From: Nemertoderma westbladi
Lineage: Eukaryota > Xenacoelomorpha > Nemertodermatida > Nemertodermatidae
Direction: 5' to 3'
Length of the DNA stretch: 64,000 bases
Assembly: GCA_032718475.1 (NCBI GenBank)
Contig: JAUCBJ010000412.1
Span: forward strand, 37,414-101,413
Shown one piece after another: positions 20,431 to 32,958 of the stretch; within the stretch, counting starts at the first letter, position 1, and each line of letters opens with the position of its first letter. Both the position numbers and the translations under genes were made by a program. The notes under the pieces are model-generated. The model was not told the origin of the DNA. It saw only the letters and a list, made by a program, of their open reading frames with translations, and did not search any database.

Positions 20431-23400
20431 TTTAGTGTAGCCCCTATAATTTTATCACCAGCATTTTATTTCCTTTAAAGAAGAAGCGATGTGTTTATAT
20501 ATATATATTGTGACACACCAAGTTTCGTGGAGAGGGAAAGGCGGGTGTCCCATAACATTGTTTGCTTCAGTTTTTTCAAAAATCGATTACCATACTTTTC
20601 TCGCTAGCTCAAATGATAACTATTATTATTTTTTCTAGTGACAATCAAAATTGTATCGCTCCGCTTATCTTTAAAAATATTCACGACATGGAATATATAT
20701 ATTGCTTTCAGTGTTAGTGATAGTGGGTAACAGTGGTGTTTGGGACACCCTGTGACCCTGGTTATATTGGATGGGAATACCGTATAGTACATATTTATTC
20801 GGTTTCAGCTTTGTATTTGCTTTGCTTTGAGTTAGAAAATTAAAAGCAATATTTATCAATTATTTAAAAAAAATATTACATTTTGCATGTTTCCACGTTT
20901 AATTCAACTTTATTTCCAAATTCGAATTCGAACCTTATTATTGTGTAAGTTAAGTTTCCAGTGACTTCTATACTGAAGATTCGCAGTATTTATTGTCATT
21001 TATTTCCCGATATCTTCCCTTCATAATATACTAATTTTTTCCCTTTGTAAAATGTGTCACCTTTGAATCCTATCGTTATCCGATCGGCCCGCTATGTCGC
21101 CGTCGGATTAAACTGTTTTCTGGAATGTTGGCCTATATCCATTCAATGTACCTTAGATTCCATACCGGATACATCTCTAGACGTTTGTCTAATTCCTCGA
21201 ATTTAATATCGTTTCATATATCCTTAGGATTCTAATGATATAATATTAAGTGACTCGAATATTTTTATTGATTTGTTTTCCTCGACTACTATTGATTGAT
21301 GTAGAACGTTTTGTACCGATCGTCTTTGTAAAAGTCCAAATAAGTTAAAACTTTTATAAGAAAGATTTTATTATTATCACCTGACTAGAAGAGGCTATAA
21401 CAACATTTTCAAATAATAATATAGTTAATAATAGTTTAATATTGTATTAGGCTTATAATTTTGTTTCATCATTAGTGGCATCTATTTAGTCTAATTTTAA
21501 TGATTGATATTTGGAAATAAATTTCTACTTGAAGCCGAATTAATCTTGACAATGAAGATTCATTAATCATAATTCATCATTATCATCATAAGTTAATCAT
21601 TTTTCTACATAAAACAACGGCATGTCGTTAGTAGTAACGTTTGTCTACTCAGCTATAACTTATGATTTCATTATCTGAGCTATTATTACAATTAATTACG
21701 TATTCGAGCCGCCGTAGAATGGAAACATTTAATCCATTATTACTGCGATTCTATTACGTTTTATTGATATCTTGCTGTGACTCACCGTCATATTGTATGG
21801 AGTTGATTACTCGAGAGGAAGTATTTCAGTTAATTTTAATCGGACATTGAACTTTTCTCTCCTACTCACGCTGATATTATCAGGCAGACAATACAATACA
21901 TTGGCATTGTGGCTATGGGTAGACTACACTTCAGTTGCATTGTGTGTGCAATGAGTGGTCTGTTGTCATTGGTTTCTCTATATGCATGAAAATGTCAGGT
22001 GTCTGTCTATTATGTAATATAATGTTATAAGGTGCGTTAATAATAATCGGGAACCACAGTGATAGATTTCGTATAATGTATCAAAATCTCGAATATTTTT
22101 AGATGATTACTTATTGGGAAGCCGCGTATCGTATACAATGGAAGTTGTTCGTTATCGGTACCCCGCGGGAGTTTCTTGATAATAATGTTTGGTTTCTTAC
22201 TTCCTGTAATGCTGTTCTCCTTTAAGAAATTAGAGAAATATTTTCGTAAAATAGTTTGAATTTTTTAAAAACTTTTCTTTACTAAACTTTAGTACTTTTG
22301 CCAGATTTCATACAAATATATTTCGATCCTCTAATCCTAAAGGAACAAGACAGAGGTCTTAGTTCTCAATATTTTTCATACATTGTGTAGAAGGCCAGCT
22401 CAATATTTATTGCCTAGCTGATAATTATTAATTAACTCACATTCTAAATATCCCTAATAGACTAATTTAAACTGCGATTTCTCGATATAAATTTTATCTT
22501 TATGTAGTAATCACTTACACAAGTTCGAACTTACCTTGAGTTGTACCATCCCGAACCTGTTGTGCAATATGTCAATGATGGATCACCCACTCTTGTTTTG
22601 AACTTGTCTATAATCCCAAACTAATGGTCTCAACATCGAATGAGCTAATGATCCAAACCCACATATCACAATTTCATTTTTGTTCTATTAGTGACAAAAT
22701 AATACCAACTGATATTAAGTTTAAGTTTTAAACCACTTTCAACGGCATAAATATTTATCAGAATAACAAAGGGACATTTTTTATGATTTTGACACTTTTC
22801 TAAAGTACACTGCTATTTATTGGAGGTTCTCATTTTCGATAAATTGCTACAACCTACTAAAAATACTGAGAGCAATTATGCAAATTTCAGGTTATATGTA
22901 TTTGAGCAGGGTTAATTCGTTAGTCGCTTTGCTTCAATTTATTGAATTATTTTTGGTTACTTTTGCTGTTTTGGCATGGTGTTAATAAATTTGTTGGGAA
23001 TTCAGTTTTTGCTGAATGCGTTTTTCTGGTAAATTTTTTGTAAATGGTAGCCTAGCAACCCCTACGTATAGGTGCTGGTTATAAATCAATCAACTCATCT
23101 ATTTAAATATAATTATTCCATTAGTTTATCCATTGTTATCATCTCTAGCTTGTCTTTCCATGCCATTATTATATACTTAATCCTTAAATTATTTTAATTA
23201 TTTTACCATTACCATAATAATTGCCTATTAATATTTAGTCATGTGATGAATACGGGTGCTTCGATTTATCCCCATGTGCTTTTCGTTTGTTTTTTTTGTT
23301 TGCGTCTACCTATAGAATACGGTATATTGTTGTTATTTATCTTGTATTTGTAAACAATTAATGTTTAGTTGTATTTTTAATTGTGTCAATCTGCATTAAA

Positions 23401-24095
23401 TGCATTAAACACTGGGGCGTAGTGCTGTATAAATAATTTGTTAATTGTCGCATGGGTTACGTAACGTAGCACGTTGCACTATTGCATCGTTTTAGTTCTG
23501 TAACTATATTTACAACATTGTCTGAAAAGTAGCACTTTTCATCGTTATGACCCGAATGTATATTTTAGTTTTACATAAATAAACAAGGTTCATATAGGCT
23601 GAATAGTGCAGTGCCCTTTTCATGTACGTAATTTGTTACATTGTATCAACTTATCGCGGTTCTGAATGCCTAAACTTATTAAACTCTCTAATATTGAGAT
23701 GTTAAGGAATATTGACTAAGTTCTTATTCAGTTATTCAACCAATTGTAGTTACTACTACAGCAACTGTTCGCTAAACGATCTATCTTACACTTTTCATAC
23801 AATTGCCTATCATCCTCTTTGAGCAATGGAGAATACTCAAGACATGTTCTAGTCGTTTCTAAGTTATGGGTGGTTAATGTACAGCCTTCCCTTCCGACAT
23901 ATGCTGTAACGCTGCGAAAAGGTACTTTGCGGCGTTACGAGGGTATCACAGCGCTGATAAGGTGATATAATGTAACAAACGTTATGTATTGGTTAAACTT
24001 GATCGTGTTAAACTTCGAACTAATTCTAATTAATATTATTAAAATTATAATAATATAGTATTAGTTTGCTTTATAAAAATATATTAATTATACTT
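20431..24095 (+). other. EHD 3' flank and long AT-rich intergenic stretch
   Basis: Holds the second 60-bp direct repeat (20744-20803) and a short TA run near 20500. No ORF longer than about 75 codons has recognisable content. Several AATAAA words could end the EHD transcript; none can be preferred. Confidence 0.5.
20744..20803 (+). repeat. 60-bp direct repeat, copy 2
   Basis: Near-identical to 17999-18058; see that entry. Confidence 0.9.
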
Positions 24096-24150
24096 GGGGG
24101 GGGGGGGGGGGGGGGGGTCGTAAGTTAATTGGCGAAATTAATCTAATAAA
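24096..24150 (+). repeat. G-tract followed by a diverged MITE start
   Basis: A run of about 22 G at 24096-24117, then TTAATTGGCGAAATTAAT, which resembles the CTTGGCGAATTAATAT that follows the G-tract in MITE copies B and C. Possibly a truncated, decayed copy. Confidence 0.4.
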
Positions 24151-24456
24151 TAAGGAATTAAATTCATCTATAATTAGACATTGTTTTTAATTTGAAACAA
24201 CAATATCATTATTTTATTCAAAAATTGAAACATTTATTTTCTCAGTCAGTTTCAACAGCGTCAAAATAAGTTTTACTTTTATATCCGCTCACACTTTTTT
24301 ACGCTCACCCTGACACTATTACTTTAAGTGAACCAAGGTACCGGTACAACTGCTATTGTCAAATTTTATTTTCACATTCCTATATAATATACTGTGCTGT
24401 TGTCGGTAGCAATCAGCATATCAAACATCAGTATACCTACCCCCAGTATTGGAGAC

Positions 24457-24701
24457 GGGGGGGGGGGGGGGGGGGGGGGTTGGACCGAAAACCCGCCTTG
24501 GCGAATTAATATCCCGCCTCAATGTTAAATTTTCAATTTAGGGAAAGGAGCAGGTTACAGTGCCACGTTATTTTAACCAAAACAATAAACTAAGTACAAT
24601 AGAAGAGGAAACAGTTTTATTTTTGAGAGTAATCAGCTGTTACTTGCGTCAAATTTCCCCTGGAGAGGGATGAATTTTTATTGCGTCCAGTTTCTATCCC
24701 C
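24457..24701 (+). mobile_element. G/C-tract MITE, copy B
   Basis: Begins with 23 G then TTGGACCGAAAACCCGCCTT and ends TTGCGTCCAGTTTCTATCCC. The interior is close to copy C (CGAATTAATATCCCGCCTCA, GGGAAAGGAGCAGGTTACAG, ACCAAAACAATAAACTAA, TTTCCCCTGGAGAGGGATGA). Confidence 0.9.
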
Positions 24702-24779
24702 TATCTTCAGCCCCTATCTTCAGTATTGATGCATATATTCTTTCATTTGCACGGCATACGCCCCGGCAGGCTATAATTA

Positions 24780-24850
24780 AAACGGTCAATAATCAAAAAA
24801 ATAAATCAATAAATCAGTAAATCAATAAAACAATAAATCAATAAAAGTCA
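24780..24850 (-). repeat. (ATTGATTT)n microsatellite, probable LINE 3' tail
   Basis: Repeats of CAATAAAT on the plus strand immediately 3' (in minus orientation) of the LINE fragment at 24908-25600; short tandem tails are normal at LINE 3' ends. Confidence 0.6.
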
Positions 24851-24907
24851 GGTCACTCAAAGACACCATGGTGATAGTTAGCTCTGTGTGTACCTAGTCA
24901 TGAGTTA

Positions 24908-25600
24908 TTATTGTGTGGTTGATTTTTCGATTCCATAAAAATCAAGGATACATTCATGCCTTACGTGGTTTTCTGAGTTGATGTTGTTTAGGATACTATT
25001 TAAAAACAGCGCATTGAAAATGTCCTTATATTTGGCTGTTGGCTTGTTGCGTTCTTTCGCATTCCTTATGGTATGTTTGGTGCTGTAGGATGCCGTTACT
25101 AGGCTGGTTATGCATGGTAGTCCGTAAATCCACGACGCAGCGTTGTAGTCATCAAATAGGGGGTCTTTATATATATTAAGGCTATGCTGCGCTAGAAGCC
25201 AGGCGAAGAGGTATATTATTTTTGGATTGCGAGAGTTGAAAGCACTGTATATGATCCTACATTTGTTGTATGCCACTAGGGATGATAGGGTTTCTTGTCC
25301 TAGGAGAAGGTACAGGGTATTGTTGGATACGTAATTTTTGACACCTAATATTGATCTCATAGCCTTTCGAAAAAGGACTTCAAAATCGTTGGTGATAGCA
25401 TCCGTGTAGTTTGCTGTTCCATATAGGATTGATGGGGTGCAAATGGTTTTCCATATGGTCTTTGTAACTATCAGGGGCACATCAGAAGTTGATAACCCCC
25501 GGTTCTTTAATCGCGCCACATTCCACCAGCACCTTTTGACGAAGTTGTCTTTTAGGCTGTCTTGAGTTAAGGGGAAGGGCAGTCCTAGGTATCGACAACT
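24908..25600 (-). pseudogene. 5'-truncated LINE, C-terminal pol region
   Basis: An open frame of 203 codons extends upstream, without stops, to about 25600 (CRYLGLPFPLTQ, NFVKRCWWNVARLKNRGLST). The YLG motif followed by a Trp-rich helix (KTIWKTICTPSILYGTANYT) is typical of the region after the fingers-palm of LINE reverse transcriptases, ending with a Cys/His-poor tail. The catalytic YADD part is missing. Upstream sequence is unrelated AT-rich DNA, so it is a 5'-truncated insertion. Clade not assignable by eye. Confidence 0.65.
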
Positions 25601-25760
25601 ATAGTGTTAATATTAGTATTATAGTAGTATTCATAGTATTAATGTGGTAGTATTAATATATATATGTATGATATATCTATATTTATATTAATTTTTTAAT
25701 TTATATTATATTAAACAATGCCATCGGAAAGTCTTTGAATAAAATTAAATATATATATAT

Positions 25761-25884
25761 CACGTTGGTCATGTTGATACGTTTATAGGAAAACAGTACT
25801 CGTTTACTTTAGTTACATCGCTGCGCTCGGCAGGTATTCCGACTCGTACTGTTTTCATATAAAGTGCTACTTTTATCAACGTGA
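25761..25884. repeat. ~120-bp foldback sequence
   Basis: CACGTTG...GGAAAACAGTAC on the left pairs imperfectly with GTACTGTTTTC...CAACGTG on the right. It looks like a small inverted-repeat element; the 63-codon reverse ORF is incidental. Confidence 0.5.
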
Positions 25885-26439
25885 TAAAATTAGTTATTTT
25901 CGAAACCTCTGCCTTGAGATGAGATGAGAGTGTTGCCTTGATTCCGTAGGCGGCTATCATATATTTTATTTTATGTTTAAAACAGACAAGTTATGCCTGT
26001 GAAACAAATCAATATGAATATCAACAAAATATATCCATATAGGTAGGTACCGGTACTATACTATACGTAAGTTAAATGGGATATTAAAGTCGTGTTGGGC
26101 TAAGAAAAACACAATTATTGAATATAACATATAAATATAGTTACAATATAAATTTATATCCCCAGTAGACAATTTGCACAGATTGCAACCTTGAACCGAC
26201 AACTGTATTATGAATGAACATCTAATAAATTATCTGTACTTGGAATTATTAAAAATAAACCTAGCGCATTAGCTTTTATATGTACGAAACAAGGTAACCA
26301 AGTAATATTGACACGCGTTTATAAGCTACCGTTAGCCGCCTGTTATAAACCAATTAGAATAATTAATTCATACGTGACCAAAGGACATTACAGTAAGAGT
26401 AAAGTGAAGTTATAAGTTATGAAAGCACGAAATAATATA
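25885..26439. other. Non-coding stretch
   Basis: AT-rich; no coding or structural signal seen beyond one GGTACCGGTAC word near 26047. Confidence 0.4.
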
Positions 26440-26900
26440 CATTTTACACTACTGAACAATGTGAAAATTTTATGAATTTCCCCGAGCATAAACACTAATA
26501 GTGTCATTACAGTGCACTGGCAAAATAGTACTTTTGTTTTCTTGAGGTTAAAAATTATACCTTGTCTGTAAACGTAGTAAACCTATTATTGAGTTTGAAA
26601 GTAAACCTGTATCGTCAGCGTATACATTATGATGGTTACATATATCCTCTATCCTACAACCTATATTACATCCAGGTAGTATTTTAGATAAATCATCCAT
26701 ATTTATACGTTAAAAAATTACCCAGTTAGGAACACCTCTTTACTTTTGCACCATTAGAAGCTGTAAAGAATGTAGATAGTGAATTACTCCATTGTACTTA
26801 TAAAGATAGATTCATACCATCATAATGTATCTCTTTAGAGTATCTTACCCCGGTGTTAAAGCGTAAATTCTTCATCAGATAATTAAGATGCCAACTTCGT
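26440..26900 (-). pseudogene. Decayed LINE reverse-transcriptase fragment with YADD box
   Basis: On the reverse strand, about 26540-26710 reads NMDDLSKILPGCNIGCRIED followed directly by ICNHHNVYADDTGLLS. This has the spacing of the LINE palm region: MDDLS..., then the YADD catalytic box (codons around 26611-26622). Further upstream TASNGAKVKR recalls the SNGVRQG block, but stops and frameshifts interrupt it. Too short for the ORF size cut-off but clear in motif. Confidence 0.65.
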
Positions 26901-27720
26901 AGTTTTAAATCCATCTCTTCGATTTATTCGACCGGTATTAATACTACCTGGGGGTCCCATTTCTCGATTTTATCAATCCGTTCAGCCCATTTTGACATGT
27001 TGCATTGTGTTTCTCTTACTCGCAGGTTGTTAACCGAGATACAGCAGTATAACGATCCCGTTAGCTATCCGTATGTGGCCTTGACCTGAGGTAGTTCACC
27101 CATCCGTTAATTTCATTGGTTATAATCTCCCACAGCCAAGCCTATCCCGTTTTGTAGATAAGAAACCGCTTTAATAATGGGTTGTTTGATCTGTGGCCTT
27201 CTTTTGAATTAATCCTGCAGGATGCTGGTCATTTTCTTAGAAATAAATCTCTTTATATATGTAATTATCTGTTTTTTTCAATGTCATTTTTTATCGTCTT
27301 ACTTAATAGGTACAAATCTTTTCTTTTGGTAATGTATTTTTTAAATTATTTAGTTATTTAAACTATGGATTTAAAGAATATTAATTAGCAACAAATTTAT
27401 TTCCCACTAAAATTAATCATTGTCCCCTAAATTTTTCCTTCACTAAAAATAATTATTCTCCACTATTTGTAATTTGATTTCCACTAAAAATAATTATGTT
27501 GGATATATTTTTAATTTTGAATCCCCCAAGCCCAAATATAATCATATTTCTGTGAAAATCATTTAAAAGTGAATTACTTTCCACTAATTTTAATCTCCTT
27601 CCACTAAAAATAATCACCTCCCCTTTCACATTAGTTCTCATTCCAGCTATAAATGGTAACGCGTCATTAGGTAATTTGGTTATAAGGTCCTGCGTCGTGT
27701 AATTCAGTAATATCGTAGTG
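26901..27720. other. Non-coding; cluster of CCACTAAAAATAATTA repeats
   Basis: Between about 27390 and 27620 the word CCACTAAAAATAATTA and variants recur five to six times, interspersed with other AT-rich sequence. Confidence 0.5.
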
Positions 27721-27729
27721 ATTAAAAAA

Positions 27730-28000
27730 ATAGCGCGGAAAATGTAACTGTAACATGTGCTATTGACTTTCTTTTATTGTTTTGGTTAGAATAACATGTC
27801 AGTGTAACCAGCTTTTCCCTGAAAATCTTAAGGACATTACGCTGCATGACCTAACAACATAGTTGAGGTCTATCCTTTAAACTACAGTCTGAGAGTAACT
27901 ATTTTCTGATTGTAACACTTTACTAACCTGCACGTTAACCTTCGTTTATTGTTTTGGTTCCCCGAACATTGCCTCTGTATCGTGCTCCTCTACAAACCTG
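27730..28000 (-). repeat. Two reverse-orientation copies of the CCAAAACAATAAA repeat family
   Basis: TTTATTGTTTTGGTTAGAAT at about 27773 and TTTATTGTTTTGGTTCCCC at about 27946 are reverse complements of the MITE core. The second matches the version inside the integrase element (about 14158-14202) best, including GGAGCA and CAGAGGC blocks. Confidence 0.65.
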
Positions 28001-28691
28001 ATCCTTTCTGCTGCGGAACCGGGACCTAACGCACCAGGAACCTGTCGCCCCTGGTGACATATCGCAGGTGGAACCTGAGCAGCAGTTCTTATTCACCCAT
28101 GGAACTTATCGCAACAAAATAAAACAGACAAACAAGACAATTCAAAGTAATACTGGGCCTAACAATATTTGGTGATGATATTTAGTGATTGTAAAATTAT
28201 TTTAATTATTTGAATAGGTTTTTAGTTTTAGTAGATTTGGATTTACAATGTTTTTTTTAGTGATTAATGAATAATTTAGTGATGGGTCATTATTTTTAGT
28301 GATTTTGGCATTACATTTTTTATTCTATATCTGAGGCATTTTAAATAATTAGAAATATTTTTGCAAACTATCATTATAATACACCATTAAACCCCTTCAC
28401 TATTGTTACCTAAGATTATTATCTTATTTTTATCAAATTATTCATATTTTTTAAATATTAATTTCTTATAAGATTACTTCCTTTGTTTTTAGTGTAGGGG
28501 GGCCTAGGGAATCCTTATCCTAACTTTAATTTTTTTAGAGAAACATTACACTTGTAATATTACTGTGTATTCATACTGTGTAGGCTTAATCGATTGAGCA
28601 ATTCTATTATAAAGAAAGACTAAACACATTTTAACATATAAATAATTAAATATGTGTTGCCCGTTACGTGAGTATTCGAGAGCCGGTATCT
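28001..28691. other. Non-coding stretch upstream of the membrane-protein ORF
   Basis: AT-rich; TTTTAGTGATTT words recur near 28170-28310. No ORF. Confidence 0.4.
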
Positions 28692-29222
28692 ATGACAACC
28701 GATAAACATTCCTACTTCCGGTACTTATATAGGAGATGGCGTAATATACCGTCGCAACCACTAATTAGCACGTCTATTATTGAACCGGTAATATCATCCA
28801 CTGAGGAAATTGATTGTGACATCGACAAACCCAGCGGTAAACCGGGTTGGATCGCATCTAGCGAGCATCTATCCACTTTCGTCGAATCCGAAACCGAACT
28901 TCGGTTGTCTGTTGTTACCCCAAGCAACGCAGACTCAAGTAACGAAGATACAACAGACTGCTGCCATTCGCGAAACTGCGAAGTACTGAGCTACGCCACT
29001 GAATCTTACACCGATGAAATGGTTGTTGACGAATACAAACCAGAAACTCCGATTATCGTCGAGTTGAGTCCGGCATTGGTTTCCCGTTTGAAACAATCGC
29101 ACAGTCATTTACCCTGCCTAAACTTATTATTTGTTGTTGCCGGGGCGATTATCGTGGCTACGGTGCTGATTCTATTTGTGTTGGTTTGGCAAGGAATGCA
29201 GAGTATCGCCAGAGCGTTCTAG
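28692..29222 (+). CDS. Hypothetical protein with a C-terminal membrane segment (176 aa)
   Basis: I do not recognise it. From ATG 28692 the frame runs to TAG at 29220. The N-terminus is basic (YFRYLYRRWR), followed by a long acidic, Ser/Thr/Glu-rich region with CCHSRNC. It ends in one hydrophobic helix (LLFVVAGAIIVATVLILFVL) and a short tail of about 14 residues. This fits a tail-anchored or single-pass membrane protein. Composition is richer in GC and in varied codons than the surrounding AT-rich DNA, which supports real coding. It may be a single-exon gene or the last exon of a longer one; no TATA box or neighbouring exon could be identified with confidence. Confidence 0.55.
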   Translation: MTTDKHSYFRYLYRRWRNIPSQPLISTSIIEPVISSTEEIDCDIDKPSGKPGWIASSEHLSTFVESETELRLSVVTPSNADSSNEDTTDCCHSRNCEVLSYATESYTDEMVVDEYKPETPIIVELSPALVSRLKQSHSHLPCLNLLFVVAGAIIVATVLILFVLVWQGMQSIARAF

Positions 29223-30861
29223 TGTTCTAGATGCTACTTTTATGATTATATTCAATTTGTAGCACTTTGTCATCAACTTGCCTGATTTCAATAATCATCC
29301 ATCTTTAAATTTTATTTTCAATTGGATGTGTAAGGTTTTCCACTACGTTGAAATTAGATTATTGCTTTGATTTTATATAATATTGCACGTTTTTATGTTT
29401 TATCGAACATGTACAGTAGGTATAACATGTCCTTCCGTATAATAACGAACCTGCCTATTAATAGGTCGGGGTAGTTTTTGTCAAGAGTTGAGCCGTTCAA
29501 AAACACGATGTGGTTATCTGGTTATGTGTATATGTGTGTATAACCATCCAATATCTCAAAAACTCACCAGGTAAGCAACAATTTTTAACGCAACTATTTA
29601 TCAATTAGTATCTAGTTGTTGAATAAAAAAGTTGGGAACGATTTGATGTGCGATATTCGAAATATAAGCATATTATCAACATTATGGAACGCGAAATTAA
29701 ATACCGACAACTACACTTTTACAGCTGAACAACATTTCAATACTTATTGTCAATTGGAGTTACATACATTAATTATATTATTATTGTTATATCTCTATTC
29801 AGTCAGCTAGTTTAATATCAAGCAGTATATCATTTATATATCGTATATATCTATAGGGGCTATTGTCATCGTTATAATACTGTCATCAACACAGGCTAAG
29901 TTCAAGTATAATGTACTGTAAAGGCTTAGTAGGTTTTGTATATCTGGGACGTTTACAACAGCTGTCGATTAAACTAACAAAACCAGAAAACTGAACCCAG
30001 GGTGCCAGCCGGGTACCAACGGCTGTTGGGTAGACTTAATGGAAGATTTCACAAACTTTCATAGGAGGCTTGTACAAGTACATTATATTGGTTGCTCCGA
30101 TGTTTGTATATTAGGCTAACTGAGAATGTATTAGGTATAAATAATTAGTGTTCTTTATTTTATTTATCTAATACAGAAAGACCCCTCCGCAGAATAAACT
30201 GCTCTTTTGGGCCGTTTCCCAGGTTGCGGATATGGATAACATTTCACACATCGCCGTAATTGTGATTATGATTTGTTTGCCTAGGCGAATGTGTATTACA
30301 TTAGATGGGAGGCAGTTTGTTTGGTTGATGCAAGTCATTTTTGGATTGCATCTTCCAATCCCCTTTGTTTCTTTGAGTTTGTTTAATCAAGAGTTGAGCT
30401 GTTCAAAAACACGATGTGGTTGTGTATATACTGTATATGTGTGTGTATGTATAACAAGGTGTACTAAATAACTTGTATAGGTTATTTAGTACACCTTGAT
30501 GTATAACCATCCAATATCTCAAAAACTCAAGCAGGTACGCAAAAATTTTAATAACAAACTCTACATAAATTTTGGTTGCGCACAAGACTGAAGACTGTTT
30601 TTGTGCCGTTTCAATCACGGGGTCACTGAAAATAGCGGTTTTGAAAATTTAAAGTCGAATTTCACTGCTTTCAACTCGTCGAGTATGTACCAACTTTTTT
30701 ATTTGGGCTATTCAGTCATTTGAGCAACATATTTGAGCCTCATAATTTTTTCAAATATCGCCAATCTCGCACAGAACGTTGCCAAAATTTGTTAGTCCGG
30801 CAAAGAAACGCACTAATTCGTCTAAAAGAGTAAATTATTGGTTGCAGAATAATATGATTCA
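29223..30861. other. Non-coding with a duplicated ~110-bp block
   Basis: A block at about 29480-29590 (GTTCAAAAACACGATGTGGT ... AACCATCCAATATCTCAAAA) recurs at about 30390-30550. In the second copy a perfect 17-bp hairpin (30456-30497) is inserted. ORFs of 64-79 codons here carry no motif. Confidence 0.6.
30456..30497. repeat. Perfect 17-bp stem hairpin
   Basis: AAGGTGTACTAAATAAC (30456-30472), 8-nt loop, exact complement 30481-30497. Confidence 0.85.
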
Positions 30862-32958
30862 ACTAGAAAAGCCAGCAAGCTGGCTATAAGGAGACCGTCC
30901 ATTATAGACAAACGTAGTGTTAGCTGTCGGGGTGATACATCATACAAACTAACAGTTGATGTGGGGCGAGCCACGAAGTGAGTGAGCCTTAGCGTAGTGG
31001 TACCATTAATCAACCTGTCGTTCTGTTGTTCTTGTTCAATTTTAAACGTTAATAACTCGGCCAATCTTCGATGAAATCTATCCAAACTTGGTACACATGT
31101 TGTTTGGCAAAAGTTTATAAATTTTCCAAGTTGAATTTTCGTGTGGCCTTCGAGAAGCTAAGATAATAGCAGTTAATTAGTTAATTAAATTGATTACGGT
31201 AAAAACAGCACTTTCAACCTGCCTGTTAAAGGAAATTAATTGTTTTACAGTATAAGACTTTAATAATTATACTTAAAAATTATACAGATGTAATCCACAT
31301 ACTCCATTCTATTATAGTTTTTAATTAGTTCAAGTGATTTGCTTTAATAATTGTGTCTTTAATTGATCTAAAGTAATTAAAACGGCATAAAAAATTGATT
31401 CTCATTAAATACTGCTCATTTATTGGCCAACATGCTGCTACATAGATGGAAGGATGTGTGTGTAACGCAGCCAGTTGCTGGGAATGATTATTGGTCAAGT
31501 CTCTGGAGCTAGCTGGCTGGGAGTGAGTTGTGGCTGTAGACTAACCAGAGAGGAATTGTAATAGGCAACCAGTATTGCTATTCCAGCCCAGACAGCATTC
31601 TTTAAATCCCACATCCCACCATCCTTCCTGTATTCCAATTCCTATTGACTCTACTGTACTATAAATGTTGTATTGCTATCTCAGGTAAATGACAGATACA
31701 TGTATAATAACATAAATACTATCCATGGCATGGCTGTTGTGTAGGCTTATATATGAAATAGTTTATTCCACAATGTATTTGTCTGGTTATTTTTTAATTG
31801 AATTTTTGTAAAGTAGTAAAATTAATGTTCTTAAAAATAATTTTATTATTTTATATGTGACCAAGGAAATTAGCTACAATTTTTCGCTGAAGCTTTAAGA
31901 GTGTACATTGATTTAATATTATTTCAATACCCATATTACTACATCGGCATACGATGCGTTGGCGTTGTATCACACATCTCCACATAGATGTATCAGCAGT
32001 TACTCGCACAGTTTCGAAACTTCGCATAGTTATAACTGTATAAAGATCGTCAGTCTTGGTTTAGGAAAAATATTTTATGACAACATTGGACGAGCGACGA
32101 GCGCAACGAGGCATATAATGAAGACGAGTACTGCGTAGACTATATTCCTATAAACCATACCTGGCTGCGCCTATTGAACGCATCGGTAGTTATAAAGATC
32201 GTCAGTCTGCGTTTAGGAAATATATTTAAATACCAAACAGGACGAGCACAACGAGGCTTATAAAGAAGACGAGTACTGCGTTGACTATATTATTATATAA
32301 ACCACCTGGCTTCACACATTGATCGCATCCCTAGTTATTATTATTATAAAGATCGTCCTAGCCTGCGTTTAAGAAATATATTTAAATTCAAAACAGGACG
32401 AACGCAACGAGGCTTATAATGAAAACGAGTATTATATTCCTATAAACCACCTGGCTTTGCATATTGTACGTGCGATTGGAAATAAGTTCGTGCTACCCTT
32501 CCGTGGGTGGTAGATGTCGCGGTTATGTATTGGTGGGTGGGAAGGGTGTGGGGGGGGGGGGGGGGTGCAGATTAAAAGGGCTGAACACGTACTGTACCCT
32601 TTCTTTAATTGATTGGTGGTGTGGGTAAATTTCTCAAATACTGATTTTGTGATACAGTCGCTCAGTTTTAATTTGTATCTCATAACTGGGCCTCGTGCTG
32701 CGCGAAGGTCCCACGAACGTGTTTGATTACTGTCTGGGATAGAGTGAGAGAGTAATAAATTTAGTAAGTAATATACTTCTTTGCAGTTTGAGCCTATCCA
32801 TTCAATCAATGGTAGTAGCTTACTAGGCCCTCATGAGTACCAGCAGCTGGTGTTTCTATCGTTGAATTGATGGCAATTTTCGTGTTTTCATTTTCGCTCA
32901 CTCAGGGTACTGGTTTGAGGGGCAGGTTTGTTTAAAGCCAGCTTGCTGGCTTTCTAGT
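30862..32958. mobile_element. Possible 2.1-kb element bounded by 24-bp inverted repeats
   Basis: ACTAGAAAAGCCAGCAAGCT at 30862 is matched in reverse complement at 32936-32958. Each end is itself a palindrome (AGCCAGC...GCTGGCT). No transposase ORF lies between. The block at about 30943-31010 (GTGGGGCGAGCCACGAAG) looks like a dispersed repeat, since the window's last bases repeat its first part. The pairing could also be two independent copies of a small palindrome. Confidence 0.4.
32035..32460 (+). repeat. ~155-bp tandem repeat, about three units
   Basis: Units share TATAAAGATCGTCAGTCTGC, GACGAGCGCAACGAGGC and CCTATAAACCACCTGGCT, with scattered differences and small indels. Non-coding. Confidence 0.85.
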
